Part shown: in pieces, positions 1 through 8,301 of the stretch
Layout of the letters: the number at the start of each line of letters is the position of its first letter
Position numbering within the stretch: position 1 is the stretch's first letter
NCBI GenBank assembly: GCA_022867325.1
Contig: JALHUR010000013.1
Span: 1 to 38,058, forward strand
Source: Candidatus Aminicenantota bacterium
GTDB lineage: Bacteria > Acidobacteriota > Aminicenantia > Aminicenantales > JAFGBC01
Reading direction: 5' to 3'
Length of the DNA stretch: 38,058 bases
Translations under genes and position numbers: made by a program
Notes under the pieces: generated by a model
Told to the model about the DNA's origin: nothing
Seen by the model: the letters and a program-made list of their open reading frames with translations, nothing else
Database searches by the model: none

Positions 1-102
1 AATAAGACGGCGATATCGCTCCTCGCTCTCCCGCAGCGCCTCCTCCGCCCGTTTGCGCAGGTCGGCGGAGCTAGGGTGTCCGGTTTTCTTCTTTTCGGTC
101 AT
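1..102 (-). CDS. N-terminus of a PAS-domain sensor kinase/regulator, running off the left edge
   Basis: Reverse strand reads MTEKKKTGHPSSADLRKRAEEALRESEERYRRLI; 'EEALRESEERYRRLI' is the typical lead-in to a PAS domain. ATG at 102..100. Confidence 0.65.
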   Translation of the reverse strand, partial: MTEKKKTGHPSSADLRKRAEEALRESEERYRRLI

Positions 103-154
103 CTTGCGCCTCTTTTAATCATCATTGCCCCGGGGGGTCTCCGCAACCCGGACT

Positions 155-328
155 TCAGCCTCTTTCCTCTCGGCCGACTCGCCGCCTCGTCTTCGCCAGG
201 GTGAACCGGAACGTCGTGCCCTTGCCGGGGCCTTCCGATTCCACCCAGATCATGCCGCCGTGCAACTCTACGATCCGCCGCACCAGCGCCAGGCCGATGC
301 CCTCGCCCCCCGAGCCGAGATAACTCAC
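155..328 (-). pseudogene. C-terminal HATPase remnant of a sensor histidine kinase
   Basis: Reverse strand reads [46 protein letters not shown] (G-box region of the GHKL ATPase fold). The N-terminal remainder is missing; the abiEii stop lies immediately upstream. Confidence 0.75.
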
Positions 329-343
329 GCCCACACTCCACAC

Positions 344-1132
344 TCAAAGCCGCGGCACGATTTCGCGTTCGACAACCGCAAAGCCTGCTTCGAAATTGTA
401 ATCTGCTACGACGGGCAATAAATCCCCAAGATCGGCCGTGAATCCCGGATGCCGACGCTTCGCCGCCAGGTTCTCGACAAACTCCGCGCGACTCACCTGA
501 AGGCCCGCGAATTCCATGTATTTTCGAAATGCGCCGACGATCTGTTGTCCATCGGCCTTCCCCTCGGTCAGCCCGAGCCACAGATCGAACAGGTCCCGGC
601 CTTTCCGGCGTTGATACAGGGCGCGAAGCTTGGTCGCCAGAAGCTCGTTCAGGCTGAAGGTGGAAATGTCGCAATGCCCCGTGAACCAGGGCGATGTGAT
701 GGAGAACGGCTTCTTCTGCGCGCCCAGCACGGTAAAATGTTCCCTGGAGTTGATCTCCACTTTCAGCTTCAGGGGAATGACCGGAGGACTTTCGGACATC
801 ATGCGGTACGTCAGAGTGACCACACCCGGGCCTTGCTTCCTCTGCGGCGTCCCGAGGATGGGCGTCAGCGTATCTCTCAGCACATCAAAGATGGGTCCGA
901 TGGGCCCTCCTTCGATCTGCACGAGATCAATATCTTCCGAATAGCGGCGCGGCGGGCTGAAGAACAGCTTGTGCATCGCCGTGCCGCCGCGCAACACAAG
1001 ATGCTTCGACAAAACGGGATTTTTAAAGATTTCGACCATCGCGCGGCAGATGATCAAATCCTGCTCGACCTTTGCATCCGAACGCCAAGGGGCCTGCGCC
1101 CGCCACGCGTTGATGTAGGCCCTTGGAATCAC
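344..1132 (-). CDS. abiEii: AbiEii/AbiGii-family nucleotidyltransferase toxin
   Basis: 'LVLRGGTAMHKLFFSPPRRYSEDIDLVQ' is the AbiEii nucleotidyltransferase signature. GTG start (1132..1130) overlaps the upstream abiEi TGA as GTGA; the track start at 1174 is less likely. Confidence 0.8.
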   Translation of the reverse strand: MIPRAYINAWRAQAPWRSDAKVEQDLIICRAMVEIFKNPVLSKHLVLRGGTAMHKLFFSPPRRYSEDIDLVQIEGGPIGPIFDVLRDTLTPILGTPQRKQGPGVVTLTYRMMSESPPVIPLKLKVEINSREHFTVLGAQKKPFSITSPWFTGHCDISTFSLNELLATKLRALYQRRKGRDLFDLWLGLTEGKADGQQIVGAFRKYMEFAGLQVSRAEFVENLAAKRRHPGFTADLGDLLPVVADYNFEAGFAVVEREIVPRL

Positions 1133-1944
1133 GACAAATCCCCCTCGACCTCCGAGTTGATCCAGAGGTTCCATCGTTTATCGCGTATTGATCCCCGCAG
1201 CGGCAGGGAAGGTTCAAGCTTGGTCGGCAACGGCTTCTGCTTTGAAACCCAACAAGCCAACCGGCCGGCTTTTGCGCCGAAGGCGCTCTTATCCAACAGC
1301 CAACCCAATCGCTGCGCGGCGGCGACATGGCCGTCGATCTTCGCCGCCTCCACCAGCTTGATCGGGCTCAGAACTTCACCGAGTTCCTGCAGCACGGTCA
1401 GCACCTGGTCCAGCCCGCCAACCCGACGGCTGTATCGAATCAGGTCAATCGCGGTTGCCTCGGGGGTCGAAACGGGAATATAGCCGGTCACGCCCTTGAA
1501 CTGCTGAACCGGGGTTTCCTTGAGCTTGCTCTTGACCAGGAAACGTATGCCGACACCCCGGCATGCGATGTCACGCAGAGGACGGTCAGTAACCACTTGA
1601 TATCGCTGGGGACGCTGATGGGCGGCGCCGTGGTATTCCGCCGCGCTGAGCGCGCCAACGTAGAAAGGCCGCCCCAAGTGCTCCATGAGCTTCACGATGA
1701 ACCAGTCGGCGGGCACCACTCCCACGGCGGCATACTCCAGCGGCACGACGACATAGAACTTGCCATGGATTCGAGCAATCTTCTTCCTGGAGGACAGACG
1801 ACCGGCCGACCGATTGAAGGCCTTTCGGTTCAGCCCGAAAGCCTTCATGGCCTCGTCCCGAGTGAACGAGTACCGCCCCTGGGAGGGCAACGCCTCAACC
1901 CAAGCTTTAAAAGCTCCATTTTGCTTGCTTCCGGGCACTTTCAT
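1129..1944 (-). CDS. abiEi: AbiEi-family antitoxin (N-terminal winged-helix plus C-terminal domain)
   Basis: 271 aa with 'FYVGALSAAEYHGAAHQRPQRYQVVTDRPLR' and 'VSTPEATAIDLIRYSRRVGGLDQVLTVLQEL', typical of AbiEi; directly upstream of abiEii. Confidence 0.8.
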   Translation of the reverse strand: MKVPGSKQNGAFKAWVEALPSQGRYSFTRDEAMKAFGLNRKAFNRSAGRLSSRKKIARIHGKFYVVVPLEYAAVGVVPADWFIVKLMEHLGRPFYVGALSAAEYHGAAHQRPQRYQVVTDRPLRDIACRGVGIRFLVKSKLKETPVQQFKGVTGYIPVSTPEATAIDLIRYSRRVGGLDQVLTVLQELGEVLSPIKLVEAAKIDGHVAAAQRLGWLLDKSAFGAKAGRLACWVSKQKPLPTKLEPSLPLRGSIRDKRWNLWINSEVEGDLS

Positions 1945-1972
1945 TTAGTTACCAGCCTAAGTATCTGTTTGC

Positions 1973-1986
1973 ATATGTATACATAT
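1973..1986. promoter_or_regulatory. 14-bp perfect palindrome ATATGTATACATAT, candidate AbiEi operator
   Basis: Sequence is its own reverse complement and lies 29 bp upstream of the abiEi start. Confidence 0.4.
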
Positions 1987-2011
1987 AGCGTATCCAAATG
2001 TAAATATCAAC

Positions 2012-2143
2012 TTATTCGGCGACATCGAGCGCGTCTTTTGCCCGTTCGAGCGCGGCGATTTTGTGTCTGGCCGCGCGGAGTTCTTCGATGGGCCGGGCTT
2101 TGCTCTTGCGTTCATCCTCGCGGAGCACGGCTTTATTGTTCAC
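2012..2143 (-). pseudogene. N-terminal remnant of a PAS/histidine kinase
   Basis: Reverse strand from GTG reads VNNKAVLREDERKSKARPIEELRAARHKIAALERAKDALDVAE*, like the 'KTKAQLIEELxALRQRIAELE' leader of PAS sensor kinases; ends at TAA. Confidence 0.5.
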
Positions 2144-2363
2144 TTTCCCTCATGAAACGCCCCCGGCCGGAATTCCATCAATCCCAGCTATCATCGTTTA
2201 GATTAATCCCATCGGTGATAGAAAGCAAGTCTTTAAAAAGGGCGATCATCTTTTCAAGCCGGGGGTGGAATAAAAAGGCGGCTGGTGCATAATACTTATG
2301 CCGGGAAAAGCCCCTGCGGAAAGCGGTCGTATGATCGTCATTTCCGGTGAAAGAAGGAAACGC

Positions 2364-5300
2364 ATGAAACATCGGATGCTTTTCGGTCTGGCTCTCTTGG
2401 TTGCGGCGGGAATCGCGATCTCCGGCCATCCGGACGCCCGGCAGGATATCTCTAAGGAAAGCCTGAAGGCGCAATATAACCTGTCCGGTCCGCTCAAGGA
2501 TATCGAGAATAAGGAGCTGGTGGTCGTCTTTTCCGAGGACATGATCGCCCTTGGGACAAATCCCGATGGCGCCGCTTTTCTCGAGATCACGCCGGCTTGC
2601 GCGGGCAGGTATACCTGGCGCGGCACCAAGACCCTGGCCTTCAGGCCGGAAGGCCGCTTTCGCTATTCCACCCGCTACCAGGCCGTGATACCGGCTGCGG
2701 TGCGTTCCCTGAACGGCAAGAAGCCGGATAAAGCGGTCAGCTGGGATTTCACGACGCCGCTGGCGGAGCCCAAGGAGTTCCGGCCGTCCTCGAAGAAGTA
2801 TTTCGACGATATCAGTCCTGAGGAGCGCTATTCCGACCTGGTTTGGGTGACCGGTTCATGGTTTTTGAGATTCAACCAGGCCGTCACGGCGGACGAGGTG
2901 CTGCGGGTGCTGAAGGTGGCGGAAAAGAAGGGCGGACGGCCGGCGGTCTTTTCCGTTATCTCCGCCGACGAATCCGTGGTCGAGATTGTCTTCGCCGCGC
3001 CCTTTCGGCGCGAGATGGAATACGAACTCCGGCTGTCCCGGGGGCTGCGCGGGAAAGAAGGCAATACCGGGACAACCAAGGATTTCGCCTTTTTTATCTC
3101 CACCATCCCGCCTTTTCGGTTGGAGACAGACAAGGACATTTCGATAGGCTGCGATGAGCCGAACCTGCGCCTGGAGTTTTCCAACGATTTGGCCGCCGAG
3201 GAGCTGTATGAAAAAAAATGGCGGCAGAGCTTGCGGCTGGAGCTGGAGAGAAAAGGAAACACCCGTCCGCTTTCCTTCGATTTGGACGTTTCCGGCGAGG
3301 CTCTCATCATCTCCATCAAGGAGTCTCTTTATCCGGGCGATCTTTTGCTCCTGAAATTGCCCCCTGACCTATTCAATAAATACGGCGAAACGCTCGGCGC
3401 GACCCCGGAAATGAAGATTCCGGTCTGCTCGGCGGCCCGGCCGATTCTGATCGCCAACCTTGAGTCCGAGCCGGCGCAATTGAGGTATAAAAGCATCAGG
3501 CAGGCCGAAGTCTCCCTTTTTAAGTTTTCAGATGATTTGCTCTTCGAGTTGAACGATCAGGAAGGACGTTATTATGGCTACGGCCGGGATGATGGACAAC
3601 TGGGGTTTTTATCGCAAGTGGCGCTCCAGAAAAAGCTTGTGGAGCGTCACAAAGCGGTTTTCTTGGAGGGAAAAGACGCGAATGAAACCCTGACCCGGAA
3701 ACTGGACTTCGAGAAAGAGCTGGGCGATAAAAACGGCTTTTTCGGCGTCTTGACCAAGCGGGCGCTGCCGTTCAATTCCTGCGGCGATTGGAGGTTGTAT
3801 CATTATCCCCTGGCTGAACCTTTCACTCTGCAGGTTGTGCACCGCCGCAGCAGCGATTTCCTGGTCCGCAGCGGCCCCGGCCAAATGCTGCTTTGGGCTT
3901 ACGACAACCGCAGCGGCGCCGGGGTCGAGGGCGGCGACGTCAAGCTGAGAAGGGGCGGTCAGGACATCGCGATCGGATCGACGGGAAAAGACGGATTGCT
4001 GCGGAGCGACGAGGAGATCAAGCGGGGCGATATTATAGTCATGCGCCGAGGGGAAAAGTCGGACCTGGCCTTCAAACGCGTCACCTCCGAGCCTTGGGAC
4101 AGGCGCCCCGATTTCCGGGCCGAGCTCTTCACCGACCGCGACTTTTACAAGCCCGGAGACGAGGTCCATATCGGCGGCGTTGTCCGCGAGTACAGCCAAG
4201 GCGGATTGGTTCGCTCCAGCCTCAAGCAAGTGACCCAGGAGCTGGTTGACCCCGAAGGCCAAAGCGTCCACACCCGGATCCTGAACCTGGATGACTGGGG
4301 CGGCTTTTACGCTTCCTACAGGTCGACGGCGGATGCCAAAAAAGGGCGCTACTCGGTCATTATCAAAGGAAGCGGACTATACCACAGCCGGTCGATCCGC
4401 ATCGATTATTACCAGCCCAATGTCTTTGAAGTGACCATCGGAAAAACCGAGGCCGTCTACACCCGCGCCGATACGTTTGCCGCCGCGGTTTCCGGGGCCT
4501 ATTTTTCCGGCAATCCCATGGCCGGCGACAAGTTGGTCTACGGCTTATCGACCTCTGCCTGGCCCGACATGTCCGGACTGGGGTCCAAAGAGGACCTATC
4601 CGGTTACCGTTTCGATCTGCATGAGCACTTCCGCCGGACCGATCCCGAATATAAAAAGGAGGCCGTTTTTGACCGCGGCGGCGCAGTTGCCGTTTCCATC
4701 CCTCTGAAGCATTATGGCTTGCTCAACCACGCCGCCGGTCTCCAATTCGCCGCCACCGCGAAGTCGGCGGAGGGCAAGGAATACACCGCCTCCTCATCGG
4801 CATTGATTCTTCCCGGGAAGCGGATTTGCGGCCTGAAGACGCCCTTCTACGCCGATGCCAAGAACGAGATCAAGGCGAAGATGCTTCTGCTGGATGATAA
4901 GGGGAAGCCGGCATCGGGAATGGTGCTCGTTTCGCTTTACAAACAGCGTTGGGTATCGGGGGAATGGCAGTTCAAACTGATCCAGGAGGGGATGGCGCTG
5001 AAGGTGGCGGAGGGAAAAAAGGAATATGCTTTCCGCGTGCCCGAGCCCGGCTATTACACTCTGAAAGCTGACGCCCGGGATGACGACGGCGTCGTCACGT
5101 CTTCCTCCTCCGAGTTCATGGCCTGGGATTATAGTTGGAAAAGCGAGGCCGAGGATCTGGAATTGCGTTCCGAGAGCGAGATTTGCCGCATCGGCGATGC
5201 TTTGACATGCTACCTGCAGTCTCCCCAGGAGGGGCAAGCCCTGGTGACGATCGAAACCGATCGTATTCTCGAGGCCTGGACGATCGATGTCCGAAAAACC

Positions 5301-8150
5301 ACGCCCATCGAGTTCAAGGTTAAAAAGGAGTATTTCCCGCGCTTCACCGTTCATGTCGGCGCGTTCTTCGGCGGCAGCCGCTGGGCTGAGGCCGAGCGAG
5401 AGTTCCGGGTCGAAGACGCCGCCCGGCGCCTGCTGGTTCGGATCGAGGCGCCCGAAGAGGTCAAACCCGCAAGCCGTCAGAAAGTTACGGTGCGCGTCGT
5501 CGATAACCGGGAGCAAGCCAGGAAAGCCAAAGTTTTTATCTATGCCGTGGACGAGGGCAATCTCTCCCTGACCGGCTACCGCACCCCCGGGTGGCACGAT
5601 TCCCTCTATTATCGTTCGCCCGTTAACCGTACGCACAACTTGTTTTCAAAGGACAATGCGCGCTGGATCTTCAACCGGCCCTTGATGGATATCAGTCTCT
5701 CCGGTGCCGGCATCTTCGGCTGCGTGATGATGCCCGACGGAACTCCGGTCGCCGACGCCACGGTCACATTGCGCAAGGAAAAGTCGGACCAGGTCTTTAA
5801 GGCCCGGACATCGGCGGCCGGCTACTACTTCTTCCCGAATCTCAAGGCCGCGGATTACGAGATCCGGGCCCAAAAGGGCGATCTTGCAACGATCCTGTAC
5901 ATGGTAGATTACGGCGGTCATAGGGAAGCCCGCGACATGATTCTCGTCCCCCGCGCCCTGGCCGATGAATGGAATGCGACAATTATGGAGGGCGGTATTG
6001 AAGGGGGTGTCGTGGGAGGCGTATTGGGCGGCGTTGTACAAGCCGTGCCGACGGCTCCGGCGGAAGCCAGAATGAGTTCGATGACGAGATCAAGGGAAAA
6101 GGGCGCCGGGGAAGAAGCGGATGTTTCCGGAATCCGCGTACGCAGCGATTTCCGGGAGGTCCTCTTCTTCAAGCTGGTGGAAACCGACGAGAGGGGAGAG
6201 GCGGCTCTGGATATCGAGACGTCCGACCTCCTTTCGACTTATCGCCTCATGACGGTGGCCTATACCGAAGACGCATATGGCAGCGCGGAAAAAAGGTTGC
6301 TCGTCTCCAAGGACGTCCTGCTGGCCGAGGCCATGCCCGAGTTCGCCCGGAGCGGCGACGCTTTCGCCGCCGGCGTCCAAGTTTCCAACCGCACCAAGGC
6401 GGCGCTTGAGGTCCAGGTTGTCGCCGAGCCCGTCGGGATTTCGATCTCCGGGGAAAAACAAAAACGGCTGACGATGGATGCAGTCAGCAACCTGCTCGTT
6501 TCCTTTGCCTTCCGCGCTGCGGCGCCGGCCGACGCCGAGATACGTTTCTATGCGCTTTCGGCCGCCGACAAGGACGGGCTTCTTAAGAAGCTTCCCGTAT
6601 CGGACAACCTTATATCAGAGTCGCAGCTCGATTTCGACAGCGGCAGCCGATTGAACAAGCGCATTCATCCGCCCGAGCGGGCCGAACAGCCGTTGCTGAG
6701 GCTGACGGTGGCGCCTTCGATCCTGAGGCCTGTGGGCAAGATCGCCGAAAAGCTGATTTTCTATCCCTATGAATGCCTGGAACAGCGCACGTCCAAGCTG
6801 ATGCCCTATTTGCTGTTGACGCCGGATTTGATTGGCCGGATGGGTTTGAAGGTGGATGCCGTCCAAGTGCGCCAGGCGGTCGATGAGTATATCCGGGTGT
6901 TACCCGAGTTTCTATCCGCAGACGGCGGGCTGTCCTATTACCGCGGCTCTTCCTGGTCATCCGACTACCTGACCGCATACGCGATCTGGGCCCTCCAACT
7001 GGCGCGCCGGGCCGATTACCGAGTGGACCCTCAGCTGCTTTCAGGTCTGGAAAACCACCTGGCCAAGGCCCGGCTTTCTCCCTATTGCGGAGCCTTTTTT
7101 CAGTTTATTCTGAGCCAGGATAAAAGGGCGAACCCGAAAGAGCTCGCCCGGCTGTACGAGACCCGTGACAAGCTGTCGCTTCCCGGCCAAGTCTTCCTCT
7201 ACCGCGCCCTGGGCTTTCAGCTTCAGGACCGCGAGAAACAATCGGTCATGGCCCGGGAGTTCGCTAACGGCCTGCAGGTGGAGGCCGACTTCGCCTACTT
7301 CGATGCCAAGGAATTCGCCTACGACCGTGACCTGCCGTTCTATTCGTCGCGCTACGGCACGGCGCTGCTGCTGCAAGCGTTGCTGGAATGGCAGGACGAT
7401 TTCGTCCTGGCGCCGAGGGTGATGAACTGGCTGCTGGAAGCGCCGCCTTATGCTTGGCACACCACGCAGACCAATTTCTGGATCCTGTATGCCGCGAGCG
7501 AATACGTCAAAAAAATCGAGAAGGGCGGCGCGACCCAAGCCCGGGCCGAGCTTTTAGGGAAGGTCGAGGAGAAAAAATTCGCCGGTCCGCGCGATGCTTG
7601 GAAAATCGAGAAGGATATTTCGACCCAGAAGGACGATTTCGACGTCAAAGTGAGCGGCGACCAAATGGTCTACTTGACGAGCGAGCTCAATTACAAGCTG
7701 CGGCTGCCCGGCGCGGAGAGCCGGGGCATCAAGGTTGCGCGCAACGTTTACGGCGAGGACGGCAAACCGGCGGCGGGTTTTAAAAAAGGCGAAACCTATA
7801 TGGTGGAGCTGCTGCTGGACCTGGACAAGGAGGTGCCCTACGCGGTCGTCGACGAGCCGCTGGCCGCCGGGTTCGAGGTGCTGCGCCGGGATATCGCCAC
7901 GACGCGCGAGCTGAAAGAGTTCAACAGCGGCTACGCCAAGCAATACCGGGACGCCTGGCTGCGTCAGGAGAATGCCGCCGACCACACCGTGTTTTATACT
8001 TACGGCTTACAGGGGAAGATCCGGGTCGTCTATTTCATGAAGGCGATGTATGCCGGGGTGTTCACCTGGCTGCCGGCCGTGGTCCAAGGCATGTACCACC
8101 CGCAGTACTTCGGCCGCTGCCCCACGCGCTCGGTAACGGTTACGGACTGA
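2364..8150 (+). CDS. Alpha-2-macroglobulin family protein with thioester motif, secreted
   Basis: Signal peptide MKHRMLFGLALLVAAGIAIS; Ig-like N-terminal domain, MG domains, 'YECLEQRTSKLMPYLLL' thioester (CLEQ at 6774-6785) and C-terminal receptor-like domain. ATG at 2364 has a GAAGGA Shine-Dalgarno site. Confidence 0.9.
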   Translation: MKHRMLFGLALLVAAGIAISGHPDARQDISKESLKAQYNLSGPLKDIENKELVVVFSEDMIALGTNPDGAAFLEITPACAGRYTWRGTKTLAFRPEGRFRYSTRYQAVIPAAVRSLNGKKPDKAVSWDFTTPLAEPKEFRPSSKKYFDDISPEERYSDLVWVTGSWFLRFNQAVTADEVLRVLKVAEKKGGRPAVFSVISADESVVEIVFAAPFRREMEYELRLSRGLRGKEGNTGTTKDFAFFISTIPPFRLETDKDISIGCDEPNLRLEFSNDLAAEELYEKKWRQSLRLELERKGNTRPLSFDLDVSGEALIISIKESLYPGDLLLLKLPPDLFNKYGETLGATPEMKIPVCSAARPILIANLESEPAQLRYKSIRQAEVSLFKFSDDLLFELNDQEGRYYGYGRDDGQLGFLSQVALQKKLVERHKAVFLEGKDANETLTRKLDFEKELGDKNGFFGVLTKRALPFNSCGDWRLYHYPLAEPFTLQVVHRRSSDFLVRSGPGQMLLWAYDNRSGAGVEGGDVKLRRGGQDIAIGSTGKDGLLRSDEEIKRGDIIVMRRGEKSDLAFKRVTSEPWDRRPDFRAELFTDRDFYKPGDEVHIGGVVREYSQGGLVRSSLKQVTQELVDPEGQSVHTRILNLDDWGGFYASYRSTADAKKGRYSVIIKGSGLYHSRSIRIDYYQPNVFEVTIGKTEAVYTRADTFAAAVSGAYFSGNPMAGDKLVYGLSTSAWPDMSGLGSKEDLSGYRFDLHEHFRRTDPEYKKEAVFDRGGAVAVSIPLKHYGLLNHAAGLQFAATAKSAEGKEYTASSSALILPGKRICGLKTPFYADAKNEIKAKMLLLDDKGKPASGMVLVSLYKQRWVSGEWQFKLIQEGMALKVAEGKKEYAFRVPEPGYYTLKADARDDDGVVTSSSSEFMAWDYSWKSEAEDLELRSESEICRIGDALTCYLQSPQEGQALVTIETDRILEAWTIDVRKTTPIEFKVKKEYFPRFTVHVGAFFGGSRWAEAEREFRVEDAARRLLVRIEAPEEVKPASRQKVTVRVVDNREQARKAKVFIYAVDEGNLSLTGYRTPGWHDSLYYRSPVNRTHNLFSKDNARWIFNRPLMDISLSGAGIFGCVMMPDGTPVADATVTLRKEKSDQVFKARTSAAGYYFFPNLKAADYEIRAQKGDLATILYMVDYGGHREARDMILVPRALADEWNATIMEGGIEGGVVGGVLGGVVQAVPTAPAEARMSSMTRSREKGAGEEADVSGIRVRSDFREVLFFKLVETDERGEAALDIETSDLLSTYRLMTVAYTEDAYGSAEKRLLVSKDVLLAEAMPEFARSGDAFAAGVQVSNRTKAALEVQVVAEPVGISISGEKQKRLTMDAVSNLLVSFAFRAAAPADAEIRFYALSAADKDGLLKKLPVSDNLISESQLDFDSGSRLNKRIHPPERAEQPLLRLTVAPSILRPVGKIAEKLIFYPYECLEQRTSKLMPYLLLTPDLIGRMGLKVDAVQVRQAVDEYIRVLPEFLSADGGLSYYRGSSWSSDYLTAYAIWALQLARRADYRVDPQLLSGLENHLAKARLSPYCGAFFQFILSQDKRANPKELARLYETRDKLSLPGQVFLYRALGFQLQDREKQSVMAREFANGLQVEADFAYFDAKEFAYDRDLPFYSSRYGTALLLQALLEWQDDFVLAPRVMNWLLEAPPYAWHTTQTNFWILYAASEYVKKIEKGGATQARAELLGKVEEKKFAGPRDAWKIEKDISTQKDDFDVKVSGDQMVYLTSELNYKLRLPGAESRGIKVARNVYGEDGKPAAGFKKGETYMVELLLDLDKEVPYAVVDEPLAAGFEVLRRDIATTRELKEFNSGYAKQYRDAWLRQENAADHTVFYTYGLQGKIRVVYFMKAMYAGVFTWLPAVVQGMYHPQYFGRCPTRSVTVTD

Positions 8151-8197
8151 TAGCTTATTCTAATTCTAACCGCTTATAACGTCCGATTCGGCTTCGC

Positions 8198-8245
8198 CTA
8201 CAGCTGCGGGTAGAGGAGCGCGTTGAGCAGGAACTTGGCGGTTCC
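8198..8245 (-). pseudogene. Relic of an M14 peptidase 3' end
   Basis: Reverse strand reads GTAKFLLNALLYPQL*, nearly identical to the M14 gene terminus GTYKFLLNALLYPQI* at 10746; an in-frame TAG sits a few codons upstream. Confidence 0.6.
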
Positions 8246-8301
8246 CTTCCACGCCTAAACCCCGTTTTCGGCATGCACATACGTCGGCGCGAAGGGGTGC
8301 C

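Noticed and set aside
449-1483. 344-aa plus-strand ORF across the AbiE genes
   Set aside because: Antisense to two recognisable TA genes; no domain.
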